DNA from: Atopobium sp. oral taxon 810 str. F0209 | GTDB taxonomy: Bacteria > Actinomycetota > Coriobacteriia > Coriobacteriales > Atopobiaceae | Reading direction: 5' to 3' | DNA length: 64,000 nt | Assembly: GCF_000466405.1 (NCBI RefSeq) | Contig: NZ_KE952935.1 | Location: 56,847 to 120,846 of the forward strand | Shown: piece after piece, positions 15,737 to 24,285 of the stretch | Layout of the letters: the number at the start of each line of letters is the position of its first letter | Numbering within the stretch: the first letter of the stretch is position 1 | Notes under the pieces: model-generated | Told to the model about the DNA's origin: nothing | Database searches by the model: none | Seen by the model: only the letters and a program-made list of their open reading frames with translations | Position numbers and translations under genes: made by a program

Positions 15737-16657
15737 CTATCGATCCACATTACCAAGGAGGTTACTCACTTCCTCGGGTGTAATGAGCGACTGCGGAGCA
15801 AATGCAACGCCTGCCGCAGATACACCCACCATAACCACAGAAGTAGGACGTATGGGCAAAATACCCGCACACACATGCTCAAACTCATTGGTATTGAGAG
15901 GACGTTGTAACTTGGACAGCGTACCTGAGTCCGCTGACTTTGCCTCAAGAAGAGTCAGTGGCCCTTCATGCTGGGAATAGGTGCTCATCTCGCGCGCAAG
16001 AATACCCGCGAGCAAATCAACGCTTTCGCTGCGGCGCTCAACTCTGACCGTACCGCCAGGATTAATTGAGGTATAAAGCCAGCCTCCCGACACACGCATG
16101 CCCAATGTCTTGAGCGAACGGCGAAGACCACGAATATCGCCTAGTATACAAGCACGATCGAGATCAATGCCTGGGGGTAAGAGTGAAAATAAACGTGTTT
16201 TGCTTGCCATCCCAACAGCACGTTTAATAGCTTCTTCTGCAGACAAACCTGCATTGCGATCAGCTACCAAACGTAGTACCACCAAAGCCAACTGTACCGA
16301 TACTGCTTTGGTATCAATAACGGTGACTTTGGTGTCCACATACTGTGTTGCTGCCTCAATAGCAGAATCATAGGTACCCACCAGTGCTGCTGAGGGCGCT
16401 GGCACCACAATTTCTTTAACACCACGATCGACAAGCTCGTCAAAAGTCGCCTCAAAACTATCGCGACCAGGAGCCGTAACACGTGCACGAGCACGTGCTG
16501 CCAATACATCTAACGCATCGTCCATCGTCATATTGCGATCAAGCAGCTCATCTCCAGACAACGACAGGCGCTGAGATACGAGTTCTACTCCCAGCCTTCG
16601 ACAAAGCTCTGGCGACAGGTCGCAAGCGCTGTCACAAACAATTGCAAAATCTGGCAC
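15737..16657 (-). CDS. DegV family fatty-acid-binding protein
   Basis: A 306-residue protein with the DegV start FAIVCDSACDLSPEL, then VTAPGRDSFEATFDEL and IDTKAVSVQLALVVL. DegV/FakB proteins hold a fatty acid for a partner kinase that phosphorylates it for phospholipid synthesis. The partner is not in this window. Translation starts at GTG seven bases after the purA stop, with a GGAAG site inside the end of purA, so the two are translationally linked. The reason for pairing a lipid-binding protein with purine genes is unclear. Confidence 0.85.
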   Translation of the reverse strand: MPDFAIVCDSACDLSPELCRRLGVELVSQRLSLSGDELLDRNMTMDDALDVLAARARARVTAPGRDSFEATFDELVDRGVKEIVVPAPSAALVGTYDSAIEAATQYVDTKVTVIDTKAVSVQLALVVLRLVADRNAGLSAEEAIKRAVGMASKTRLFSLLPPGIDLDRACILGDIRGLRRSLKTLGMRVSGGWLYTSINPGGTVRVERRSESVDLLAGILAREMSTYSQHEGPLTLLEAKSADSGTLSKLQRPLNTNEFEHVCAGILPIRPTSVVMVGVSAAGVAFAPQSLITPEEVSNLLGNVDR

Positions 16658-16663
16658 ACTACC

Positions 16664-17944
16664 CTACTTCCAGTAGCGGTCAATCGACTGATCGCGATCA
16701 GGACCAACCGTGATAATCGAAACACGGACACCGGCGAGCTGCTCGAGAAAATCGATATAGTCTTTTGCCTCACGAGGCAGCTGATAGAAATTACGGACAC
16801 CAGAAATATCACACTTCCAGCCAGGAAGTTCTTCATAGACCGGAGTAGCATGATAAAACACCGATTGATGTTCGGGAACGGTGGTATAGCGGACACCATC
16901 ACATTCGTAGGCAACACACACCTTGATACTATCAAGGCAACCCAGTACATCAAGCTTAGTAATAGCAAGGTCAGTCAGACCGTTGATGCGTGCAGCATAG
17001 TTAACAACCACCGCATCGTACCAGCCACAACGACGCTTACGACCTGTGGTTACACCGTATTCATGACCAACCTTACCAAGCAAATCGCCTGTCTCGTCAA
17101 AAAGCTCCGTGGGGAAAGGACCAGAACCCACACGAGTAAGGTATGCCTTGGCAACACCAAGAACTCGGTTGATATTGGTGGGGCCTACGCCAGAACCTGT
17201 CACAGCTCCGCCAGCAGTACAGTTAGAAGAAGTAACAAAGGGGTAGGTACCGTGATCAATATCGAGCATGGTTGCCTGAGCACCCTCAAAAAGAATATTC
17301 TTACCAGCCTCAAGCTGCTCGTTAAGATAGAGCGATGACTCAACAATATAAGGACGAATACGTGACGCCATCGGCAGGTAGGTCTCACAAATTTGATCTA
17401 CCGTATAGGTGGGCAGGTCATAGACTTTGGAGAGAATGGGGTTTGTGTAGGCAAGCGCTGCATCAAGCTTTTCGCGGAAAATCTTTTCGTCAAGCATATC
17501 TTGGATACGCAATCCTGTACGGTTCATTTTGTCCATATAGCAAGGACCAACACCGCGCTTGGTAGTACCAATGAGGTTCTTACCTAACTTCTTTTCATGA
17601 GCCCCATCAAGATCTTTGTGATAGGGCATAACAATGTGCGCATTACCTGAGATCTTAAGATCATCGCAGCTAATCTCAGACTCGGTCAGCATGTCAATCT
17701 CGGAGAGCAGAATCTCAGGATCAACAATGCAGCCATTACCAACAATGGGAGTTGTTCCTGGATACATAACACCTGAAGGCACCTGATGCAAAGCGAGTTT
17801 TTTGTCATCTGCAATTACCGTATGACCAGCGTTTGCACCACCTGCATAGCGGCAAACCACGTCAAAGTCACCTGCAACAAGATCGGTAACCTTGCCCTTA
17901 CCCTCATCACCCCACTGGGTTCCTACGAGCACTGATGCGGGCAT
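16664..17944 (-). CDS. purA: Adenylosuccinate synthetase
   Basis: A 426-residue enzyme making adenylosuccinate from IMP, aspartate and GTP. The N-terminal P-loop GTQWGDEGKGKVTDL, the GANAGHTV motif, GTTKRGVGPCY, and TGRKRRCGWYDAV are all present and the length is standard. GGGAGGG precedes the ATG. It heads the cluster that continues with degV, purD, nudix, a membrane protein and pyridoxal kinase. The other AMP-branch enzyme, purB, is at 60.2 kb and not linked. Confidence 0.97.
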   Translation of the reverse strand: MPASVLVGTQWGDEGKGKVTDLVAGDFDVVCRYAGGANAGHTVIADDKKLALHQVPSGVMYPGTTPIVGNGCIVDPEILLSEIDMLTESEISCDDLKISGNAHIVMPYHKDLDGAHEKKLGKNLIGTTKRGVGPCYMDKMNRTGLRIQDMLDEKIFREKLDAALAYTNPILSKVYDLPTYTVDQICETYLPMASRIRPYIVESSLYLNEQLEAGKNILFEGAQATMLDIDHGTYPFVTSSNCTAGGAVTGSGVGPTNINRVLGVAKAYLTRVGSGPFPTELFDETGDLLGKVGHEYGVTTGRKRRCGWYDAVVVNYAARINGLTDLAITKLDVLGCLDSIKVCVAYECDGVRYTTVPEHQSVFYHATPVYEELPGWKCDISGVRNFYQLPREAKDYIDFLEQLAGVRVSIITVGPDRDQSIDRYWK

Positions 17945-18017
17945 ATGCCCTCCCTCTTGTTAGCGCCACTGTTTATAAAGCGGCGGCTTTCAGACCAACC
18001 TCTTTAGTATAAAGCAG

Positions 18018-18049
18018 GACAGGCCCAACCCTCATGGAGTGAGCCTGTC
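18018..18049 (-). terminator. Possible terminator between dnaB and purA
   Basis: A 7-bp stem GACAGGC/GCCTGTC with an 18-base loop lies 40 bp past dnaB. The following bases (CTGCTTTAT) are only weakly T-rich. Confidence 0.4.
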
Positions 18050-18087
18050 ACACAGCAGCTGCAGATGCTTGCGTATTGAAACTCTTA

Positions 18088-19515
18088 CTAATCCCCGCCA
18101 CCTGCTGGGCGATACACCTCGACAAAGCGTGTTGAATTGGCAAGGAAGGTCAGGTCGACTGTAGTCAAAGGACCAGAACGGTTTTTAGCAATAATAAACT
18201 GCGTAACGCCCCAGTCTGGACGGTCACTTCGCTCTGCTTCTTCTTGGGAAGTAGAGCGGTCAAGCAGAATAACTACGTCAGCGTCCTGCTCGATAGCACC
18301 AGACTCACGCAAGTCAGAAAGCTGTGGACGTTTGCCCGTACGACCTTCAACAGTACGATTGAGCTGCGACAGGGCGATAACCGGGATGCTCAGATCTTTT
18401 GCCATAACCTTAAGACCACGGCTCATCTCGGAAACCTCAGTCGCACGACTGTCCGCACGCGTACGTCCAGGAGGGGGTGAGACCAACTGTAGGTAGTCGA
18501 GAATTACTATGCCTTTTTCTTTGTCGTGCAGCAGACGACGGGCTTTGGCACGGATCTCGGTGACCGTTGTACCTGCCGTATCATCAATTTGCACATCAAG
18601 TTTTGAAAGCTGAGCAGTTGCTTCCAAAAGAGTTGGCCACTGATTGTCTTGGATGCGCGCACCACGGATATCTGAAAGCGGAATACCAGCCGTTGCCGAA
18701 AGCAAACGTTGCGCAATCTCTATTTTGCTCATCTCAAGTGAGAAAAAGACAACTGAGGCACCATTTTTTGCCGCATTAATGCAGAGATTAAGAGCAAACG
18801 AGGTTTTACCAACACCAGGGCGAGCACCAACAACAATCATCTGACCGGCGCGCATACCCTGCAACGCGTCGTCAATACCGCGAAAGCCGGTCTTGACGCC
18901 AAAAGCTTCTTCATCGGCAGCAGCCATTTCACCAAGCTGCTCGTAAAGCTCGCCCATTATCTGAGAAAGTGTTGCTGAGTTGTCGCGCACATCCTGACCA
19001 GTCACATCAAAGATTTGCTTCTCTGCATAATCAACAACATCACGCGAGTCTTCGGGTGCATCAAATGCCATCGCCTGAATACGTGCTGAAGCAGAGATAA
19101 GACGCCTCAGAGTCGCATCGCGCTTGAGCATCTCAACATGATGCTGCCAACTTGCCAACGCAAGAGAGTTTGACCCTAATTCCACAAGGTAAGAAGGACC
19201 ACCTATTTTTTCAAGTTCACCAGCACTTTTAAGATGGTCTGCCAAAGAAATTGGGTCTACCGGTTCACTATGGTCGAACATCTCGGCCATAGAAACAAAG
19301 ATCTGCTTGTTAGCATGCAGATAAAAATCATCGGGTTCTAGGCTAATTAGACATTCCTGCAATACATTCTCAGAAAGAATCATTGCTGAGAGAACCGAGC
19401 GTTCTGCAGCAACATCTTGCGGCATCGATACATCGCCTGGAAGCGCAGTAAGTGAAAAATCACGTTCGCTCTCTCGACGGCGTCCCCAAGATTGTGTTTT
19501 TTCCTTCTCGGGCAC
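18088..19515 (-). CDS. dnaB: Replicative DNA helicase DnaB
   Basis: A 475-residue hexameric helicase of the replisome. The N-terminal DnaB domain (about 25-130, PQDVAAERSVLSAMILSE) precedes a RecA-like motor with Walker A GARPGVGKTSFALNL (about 230), Walker B IVILDYLQLV (about 335) and the late LSQLNRTVEGR and LRESGAIEQDAD motifs. No intein is seen, although DnaB is a common site for one. Translation starts at GTG with GAGGAGA upstream. The 520-bp region before it carries three DnaA-box-like sites, and the rpsF-rplI operon upstream is closed by its own terminator. Confidence 0.97.
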   Translation of the reverse strand: MPEKEKTQSWGRRRESERDFSLTALPGDVSMPQDVAAERSVLSAMILSENVLQECLISLEPDDFYLHANKQIFVSMAEMFDHSEPVDPISLADHLKSAGELEKIGGPSYLVELGSNSLALASWQHHVEMLKRDATLRRLISASARIQAMAFDAPEDSRDVVDYAEKQIFDVTGQDVRDNSATLSQIMGELYEQLGEMAAADEEAFGVKTGFRGIDDALQGMRAGQMIVVGARPGVGKTSFALNLCINAAKNGASVVFFSLEMSKIEIAQRLLSATAGIPLSDIRGARIQDNQWPTLLEATAQLSKLDVQIDDTAGTTVTEIRAKARRLLHDKEKGIVILDYLQLVSPPPGRTRADSRATEVSEMSRGLKVMAKDLSIPVIALSQLNRTVEGRTGKRPQLSDLRESGAIEQDADVVILLDRSTSQEEAERSDRPDWGVTQFIIAKNRSGPLTTVDLTFLANSTRFVEVYRPAGGGD

Positions 19516-19709
19516 GGTGTTCTCCTCTCAAGCGCGACATCCGATAAGCGTAACCACAACTGTACGTAAATTCACAGCTCAATTACCTCACTGCCTGGGC
19601 AAAGCATAGTACCTCAAGCGCTTAAGCTTTGCAGAGCCAAAAGTACACAAATAATGTTATCGATACTCTGATGTAGAAACTAATTATCCTCAAGCTGCAG
19701 CTTTGCAAG

Positions 19710-19762
19710 TTTTCAACGTTTTCAACATTTTTTGGACGTTTCGACGAACGGTGTTTTCAACA
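19710..19762. promoter_or_regulatory. Cluster of DnaA-box-like sites upstream of dnaB
   Basis: TTTTCAACG (19710-19718) and TTTTCAACA (19719-19727) abut head to tail, and a third TTTTCAACA lies at 19754-19762. The same 9-mer occurs, reverse-complemented, beside dnaA at 38240. They differ from the classical TTATCCACA at two positions. The rest of 19516-20034 holds the rplI terminator, a GCAGGTAGA motif and a TGCAGGTAGT inverted repeat, but no gene. Confidence 0.5.
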
Positions 19763-19869
19763 TGTACGGAACTCTTACGGATATGCTCTGCCCACAAATC
19801 CAGTCCTGCGATTTTGCATATCTCACTCATTTAGTTTCCTATTTGCGCAGGTAGATTAAATTAAATATT

Positions 19870-19916
19870 CATTTAAATAAAAAATCCCTCCATTCCGCAG
19901 AGGGTTGGAGGGATTT
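19870..19916 (-). terminator. Intrinsic terminator of the rpsF-ssb-rpsR-rplI operon
   Basis: A perfect 11-bp stem AAATCCCTCCA/TGGAGGGATTT is followed on the minus strand by TTTTATTTAAAT, about 120 bp past the rplI stop. Confidence 0.85.
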
Positions 19917-19959
19917 ATACGAACGTTCGTTGCATTTCGCATCTTTTTGAATTCTGGAT

Positions 19960-19994
19960 ACTACCTGCAACTTTTGTTGAAATCTGCAGGTAGT
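19960..19994. repeat. 10-bp inverted repeat containing the GCAGGTAG motif
   Basis: ACTACCTGCA and TGCAGGTAGT form a perfect 10-bp stem with a 15-base loop between rplI and its terminator. No T run follows on either strand, so it is not an intrinsic terminator. Confidence 0.6.
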
Positions 19995-20034
19995 CCACTA
20001 CGAACAAATAGACGCATACGGTGAACTGCTAAAA

Positions 20035-20565
20035 CTACTCAGCGGTCTCTTCGCTCACTTCGGTTTCAGCCTCAGTTTCATCAGCTGTCTCTTCGACAAC
20101 CTCCTCGGCTGCTACCTCAGCCTCAGGACCAACCTGAACGATGACCTTAGCATTGATCTCACGATAGAAGTTGACTTCAATCTCGTGAGCACCAGCGGTC
20201 TTGATGGTACCGCCGCGACTAATACGCTTGCGATCAACCTCGACTGCGAGCTGGCTCTTGAGAGCCTCGACAATCTGAGCAGAGGTGACGGAACCAAAGA
20301 GCTGGCCGTCCTCACCAATGCGAGCGTCAATGACAATCTTCTTGCCATTGAGCTGATCTTTCAGCGCATTAGCGTCAGCAATACGCTTCTGCTCACGCTT
20401 CTCGATATTGTGCCTACGCTCTTCGAGCTGCTTAATGTTGCCAGGGGTTGCGGGCTGGGCAATCTTGTTGGGGAACAGGTAGTTCTCCGCATAGCCCTGA
20501 GCGACCTCAACGATGTCGCCTTCTCCGCCCTTGCCCCTGAGCTCACCCATAAGGATGACTTTCAT
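20035..20565 (-). CDS. rplI: 50S ribosomal protein L9 with acidic C-terminal extension
   Basis: A 176-residue protein. The L9 N-terminal domain MKVILMGELRGKGGEGDIVEV, the long connecting helix (about 45-75) and the C-terminal rRNA-binding domain are all recognisable. It exceeds the usual length of about 148 residues by a tail of about 28 mostly Glu, Thr, Ala and Val residues from residue 149, which is unusual for a ribosomal protein. AAGGAG precedes the ATG at 20565. It is the last gene of the rpsF operon, 34 bp after rpsR, and a terminator follows. Confidence 0.95.
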   Translation of the reverse strand: MKVILMGELRGKGGEGDIVEVAQGYAENYLFPNKIAQPATPGNIKQLEERRHNIEKREQKRIADANALKDQLNGKKIVIDARIGEDGQLFGSVTSAQIVEALKSQLAVEVDRKRISRGGTIKTAGAHEIEVNFYREINAKVIVQVGPEAEVAAEEVVEETADETEAETEVSEETAE

Positions 20566-20599
20566 GGGACGCTCCTTTTCGTTGAATGCTTCCGTCCGC

Positions 20600-20884
20600 T
20601 TAGCCGCGGTTGCGACCACCACGGTTGGAAACCACGGGCACAGCGTACGGGAGCAGAGCCATTACGCGGGCGCGCTTGATTGCCACCGCGATATCGTGCT
20701 GATGCTGCGTGCAAGCGCCAGTAACGCGACGAGGCTTAATCTTGCCGCGATCAGTCGTAAATTTGCGGAGAAGCTGCGTGTCCTTATAGTCGATAAAATC
20801 GACGTTTTCCTTGCAGAACTGGCAGTACTTGCGATGCATGGGGCGCTGCTCTTCGCGGCGCTGCCTCTGCCTCTGCTTTGCCAT
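20600..20884 (-). CDS. rpsR: 30S ribosomal protein S18 (zinc-binding form)
   Basis: A 94-residue S18. [15 protein letters not shown] gives a CxxC pair and a further Cys lies in [10 protein letters not shown], as in the C+ zinc-binding paralogue rather than the zinc-free form used under zinc limitation. [22 protein letters not shown] is the conserved core. It pairs with S6 on the 30S platform. It lies 20 bp after ssb in the conserved rpsF-ssb-rpsR-rplI order. Confidence 0.96.
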   Translation of the reverse strand: MAKQRQRQRREEQRPMHRKYCQFCKENVDFIDYKDTQLLRKFTTDRGKIKPRRVTGACTQHQHDIAVAIKRARVMALLPYAVPVVSNRGGRNRG

Positions 20885-20904
20885 TAGATACCTCTTTTCA
20901 ATTC

Positions 20905-21420
20905 CTAGAACGGTATATCCTCGTCATAAACGTCGCTGGGAGGCGGCGTCTGGGCGGGAGTCGTTTGGGGTGTAGCTGCGGGAGCGGCATAACTACCTTG
21001 ATTGTACGTCGGCTGAGGAGCCGAGTAACGCGGCGCAGGTTGAGGCTGAGCTTGGGGCTGCTGCTGTTGGTAGCCACCCTGTTGCTGAGTATTCTGGCGA
21101 GAGGAAAGGAATTCCAACTCGTCTACAATAACTTCCAGCTTGCTGCGACGCTGACCATTGGACTCCCAGGAGCTGTAGCTAAGCCTGCCTTCAATGGCAA
21201 CCTTCATACCCTTGTAGAGGTAGTTTGAAAGCGACTGGGCACGATTACCAAACATAACGCAGTCGACAAAGTTGGCTTTATCTTCCCACTCGCCTTGTGC
21301 ATTACGACGACGATCGTTGACAGCTACGCCAAAGGTCAAAACCTGCGTGCCACTGTTGGTGCTACGCAGCTCAGGATCACGCGTCAAGTTGCCAGTAATA
21401 ATTACCCTGTTAATGCTCAT
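20905..21420 (-). CDS. ssb: Single-stranded DNA-binding protein
   Basis: A 171-residue SSB. An OB fold (about 1-105, [18 protein letters not shown] and [16 protein letters not shown]) is followed by a Gln/Pro-rich flexible linker and the protein-docking tip YDEDIPF. The start at 21420 has GAGGTGG five bases upstream; an in-frame TTG 9 bp earlier would remove that spacing. Its place between rpsF and rpsR is the common bacterial arrangement. The tip is intact, so it should recruit replication and repair partners. Confidence 0.96.
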   Translation of the reverse strand: MSINRVIITGNLTRDPELRSTNSGTQVLTFGVAVNDRRRNAQGEWEDKANFVDCVMFGNRAQSLSNYLYKGMKVAIEGRLSYSSWESNGQRRSKLEVIVDELEFLSSRQNTQQQGGYQQQQPQAQPQPAPRYSAPQPTYNQGSYAAPAATPQTTPAQTPPPSDVYDEDIPF

Positions 21421-21471
21421 TGTTCCCACCTCTCTTGCGAGTCTCCTCGTCCTTCCATGTTTGGTCGGTGC

Positions 21472-21765
21472 TTAGTCCTTGTCGGGACGACGCATGACCA
21501 TGTGACGCTTCACGTTGTCATTGATACGCAGAACTCGATCGAGCTCAGCAATCTGCGTGGGGTCAGCATGGAAATTGATAAGGATGTAATCGCCCTCGGT
21601 GAGGCCGTCGATCTCATAGGCGAGCTTGCGCTTGCCCCAGTCCTCGACGCTGTCAATCACGCCGCCATCAGTAGTGACAGCCACCTCGATACGCTTCGAG
21701 ACGCCTGCACGAATCTCCTCAGTTGCTGCGGGATCGACAAAATACAGCAGTTCATAAGCCTTCAT
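21472..21765 (-). CDS. rpsF: 30S ribosomal protein S6
   Basis: A 97-residue S6 (MKAYELLYFVDPAATEEI, then WGKRKLAYEIDGLTEGDYILINF) of standard length. The AGGAGGTG site 6 bp before the ATG at 21765 sets the start; an upstream in-frame extension would run through the leader hairpin. It opens the rpsF-ssb-rpsR-rplI operon. In many bacteria the S6:S18 pair represses this operon by binding its leader, and a hairpin is present here (see 21791). Confidence 0.97.
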   Translation of the reverse strand: MKAYELLYFVDPAATEEIRAGVSKRIEVAVTTDGGVIDSVEDWGKRKLAYEIDGLTEGDYILINFHADPTQIAELDRVLRINDNVKRHMVMRRPDKD

Positions 21766-21790
21766 TTCTTCACCTCCTCTGGACATATGG

Positions 21791-21817
21791 CCTTGGCAAG
21801 TGAAGGTGCCGCCAAGG
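21791..21817 (-). promoter_or_regulatory. Leader hairpin of rpsF, candidate S6:S18 autoregulatory site
   Basis: CCTTGGC and GCCAAGG form a perfect 7-bp stem with a 13-base loop (GGCACCTTCACTT on the sense strand), 26 bases upstream of the rpsF start. Position suggests autogenous control, but I cannot confirm the S6:S18 motif. The rest of 21818-22151 shows no gene; it holds CTTGGATTTAGCTTGGAT at about 21926, shared with 55.8 kb. Confidence 0.4.
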
Positions 21818-22151
21818 CAGGAAAGGTCAAGGATTGATAGTATCACAGCCCCAGACGCTCTAGCAGGACAATTGTGACAAAGCACATCCCACACCTTCCC
21901 CACACACGGAAAATAAACCCGTCAACTTGGATTTAGCTTGGATAGTCTCTGCCCTCTAGCTGACTTAAACTGATGCATTCTTTAATCTGCTTGCGTTTAT
22001 CCAGCTAGATCACTATGTTTTGCAACGCTAAGCGTGACTGACCCAATCTAATGGGGATAAAATACTTTTTAGGATTTTTTACACTCATAAAAGCTTCATA
22101 AGTTTTAGTTCACAGATACCCTATATCTCTGCGTTATGAGCTTTTACTACG

Positions 22152-22967
22152 CTAATTCTTCTCTTCAAAAATCTTGTTGCTTTCTTGCCAAGTAGGTACA
22201 TCAAACTTGCGCAACCAAAGCCCTGTTGCACAGGTTTGAATCATCTGAGTGAATGAAAAGCCTAGGCTACTGATAAAGGCTGCTATCGCGCAAGGCAGAG
22301 CATTTGCGGCGACTAGACGAAGAATGTCAGCTGCGGCGTACAAAATATAGGAAGCTGTAACATCATGCAGCACATCACTATAAGCCAGCATAAGATAGCT
22401 ATCGCTCAGTTGACTTGCAACAAGGATTAAAATCGCCATCCATACAATGGAAAGAATCAGACCAACTACCAGTTGAAGCACTATGTAAAGCCGGATAAGG
22501 TGCAAGGCGCCTTTGTGGTCTGCTTTAATTAATGACCAAATCCTTTTGATTTGCCACCCTGCCTTAAAGTCGTGATAGATGGTGGCATGTAACGCTGCAA
22601 CAGGAACCAAAAAAGATGCGATAAAGCTCAAGAGTATGCTAAATGTGCTGGTAACAGCTCCACCCTTAAACACTGAAGTAAACAGCAGATTGAGCGCATA
22701 TACCGAAAGACCTACCCAAAGGGCTCCAACAAAGGCGCGCCAACCTGCAGAGATGCACTCGCCTACACGGACTTTTCGCTGTTTTGGTGCAGCATCTACT
22801 CCCCAAGCAACCAAACGAGCCCATTCAACAGCATAGCCATTACAGCCCAGAGGCCCTGCAATAGGCACAAAATTTGCCGCTGCCATTACCAATAAAGGTT
22901 TAATCCATCCACGGTCATGGCGAAGTAGTGCGAGTGACCTTTTGTAGTAGTGTCCTTCGTCTGTCAT
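22152..22967 (-). CDS. DUF4013-type integral membrane protein
   Basis: A 271-residue protein with about six membrane helices. FVPIAGPLGCNGYAVEWARLVAWG near the N terminus is the pattern of the DUF4013 family, whose function is unknown. AAGGAG before the ATG at 22967 sets the start; a longer frame would run through the tRNA-Ser(CGA) gene and is spurious. It is read in the same direction as the two tRNA-Ser genes, whose terminator lies about 20 bp before its start. Confidence 0.75.
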   Translation of the reverse strand: MTDEGHYYKRSLALLRHDRGWIKPLLVMAAANFVPIAGPLGCNGYAVEWARLVAWGVDAAPKQRKVRVGECISAGWRAFVGALWVGLSVYALNLLFTSVFKGGAVTSTFSILLSFIASFLVPVAALHATIYHDFKAGWQIKRIWSLIKADHKGALHLIRLYIVLQLVVGLILSIVWMAILILVASQLSDSYLMLAYSDVLHDVTASYILYAAADILRLVAANALPCAIAAFISSLGFSFTQMIQTCATGLWLRKFDVPTWQESNKIFEEKN

Positions 22968-22985
22968 TTCTTCTCCTTGACTCAT

Positions 22986-23018
22986 AAATAAAAAGTCGGT
23001 CGCTACTGCGGCCGACCT
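22986..23018 (-). terminator. Terminator of the tRNA-Ser pair
   Basis: On the minus strand GTCGGCCGC, a four-base loop and GCGACCGAC form a nearly perfect stem followed by TTTTTATTTA, 9 bp past tRNA-Ser(CGA). Confidence 0.75.
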
Positions 23019-23026
23019 GACTCGTC

Positions 23027-23114
23027 TGGCGGAGAGGGTGAGATTCGAACTCACGTACCCCGAAGGGTAAACGGTTTTCGAGACCGCCGCATTCGGCCAC
23101 TCTGCCACCTCTCC
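23027..23114 (-). tRNA. tRNA-Ser (anticodon CGA)
   Basis: Class II tRNA with acceptor GGAGAGG/CCTCTCC, anticodon loop CTCGAAA (CGA), long variable arm TACCCTTCGGGGTA and an encoded CCA. It lies downstream of tRNA-Ser(GGA) with a GTGGCACC/GGTGCCAC hairpin (23125-23144) between them, probably a processing signal. Confidence 0.95.
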
Positions 23115-23155
23115 AGATATAGACGTGGCACCCTCAGGTGCCACGAAGAATAATC

Positions 23156-23246
23156 TGGCGGAGAGTCAGGGATTTGAACCCTGGAGACGCTTTAGGCGCC
23201 TACACGATTTCCAATCGTGCTCCTTCGGCCACTCGGACAACTCTCC
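23156..23246 (-). tRNA. tRNA-Ser (anticodon GGA)
   Basis: Class II tRNA with acceptor GGAGAGT/ACTCTCC, anticodon loop TTGGAAA (GGA), long variable arm around GGCGCCTAAAGCGTC and an encoded CCA. Confidence 0.95.
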
Positions 23247-23489
23247 AGAAATTGTGCAACGGAAAGTATACAAGAAAGCGTTGGTCTGCGCTATCTGTAT
23301 TTTTTATTTTTGCAGATAGTTTGAGCAAAGCAAAATAAAACCTTGAAAACGTAGGTCATCTTGTAGCTTTTCTCCATTTGTGCTGCTACGTTATGAGCTT
23401 GATATCTCACAAGAAAAGCTTTGCCTTCCTTGGTATTTTTGTGACTAAACCTGATAAAGTTTTTAAACCAGATGTGAAGGGAGGCGTCA

Positions 23490-24257
23490 GTGCTTAATTT
23501 TTTCTTTACTCCTTATGGTGGCATGGACGTCTCTACCTTGCCTTTGCCAACATGGCTGGATCTCTCTGCAGTTATCGTAGGTGCCCTTGCAGGCGTTTTT
23601 GCCGCCCGACAGCGCAAACTTGACCTTGTAGGCTATGTTGGTCTTGCTATGATTTGCGGTCTTGGCGGAGGATTAATCCGTGACACTATCCTCCAAAAAG
23701 GCAGTGTCTACATGATGGACTCTCCTTACGCTATCCCTATGGCAGTACTGACTGGTTTGATTGGGTTTTTCTTCCCTGGAGCTACCAAACGTTTTTCTCG
23801 CCTTTACGAGTGGGTCGATATTATGTCGGTATCCCTCTTTGCAGTTGCTGGCGCTGACAAGGCAATCGTGTTTCACACAAGCGGAGCTGCAGCTATCTTG
23901 CTTGGCACTATCACAGCTGTGGGCGGCGGTATGCTGCGCGATGTCTTTTTGGGGGAAGTACCCCAGATTTTCCGTCGCTCCAACCTCTATGCAATCTGCT
24001 CGGTTGTAGGAGGAGCACTCTACTACAGCATGGTTTGCATGTTTGGAGTACGCAAACTCTGGGCATTGATTATTTCCGTCTTTATTATGGTTGCAATGCG
24101 CCGTTGGTCTTTAAAATATAACGTTCTTTCCCCCGACAACATCGATCTCAGTCCTCGGGCAAGCAGAGCTATTCGTGTGGTTTATACCACTGCCAGCAAT
24201 GAAGGCCGTCGTCGCGCCGAAACCATTATTAAAAAACCTGGTAGCCATAGACAGTGA
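23490..24257 (+). CDS. UPF0126/TRIC-like membrane protein (YadS family)
   Basis: A 255-residue protein with about seven membrane helices. The two glycine-rich half-repeats typical of UPF0126 are present: GLGGGLIRDTIL (about 56-67) and AVGGGMLRDVFLGEVPQIF (about 141-160). Structures of prokaryotic relatives show TRIC-like trimeric cation channels, while some members were linked to glycine transport, so the substrate is open. Translation appears to start at GTG with GGGAGG upstream. The basic C-terminal tail of about 40 residues is longer than I expect. It stands alone and converges with typA across a repeat array. Confidence 0.82.
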   Translation: MLNFFFTPYGGMDVSTLPLPTWLDLSAVIVGALAGVFAARQRKLDLVGYVGLAMICGLGGGLIRDTILQKGSVYMMDSPYAIPMAVLTGLIGFFFPGATKRFSRLYEWVDIMSVSLFAVAGADKAIVFHTSGAAAILLGTITAVGGGMLRDVFLGEVPQIFRRSNLYAICSVVGGALYYSMVCMFGVRKLWALIISVFIMVAMRRWSLKYNVLSPDNIDLSPRASRAIRVVYTTASNEGRRRAETIIKKPGSHRQ

Positions 24258-24285
24258 GATAGTCTTGTAGTGTCTCCACTCTCCG

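Noticed and set aside
18088-19515. Intein or insertion in dnaB
   Set aside because: Walker and C-terminal motifs follow at normal spacing with no extra domain.
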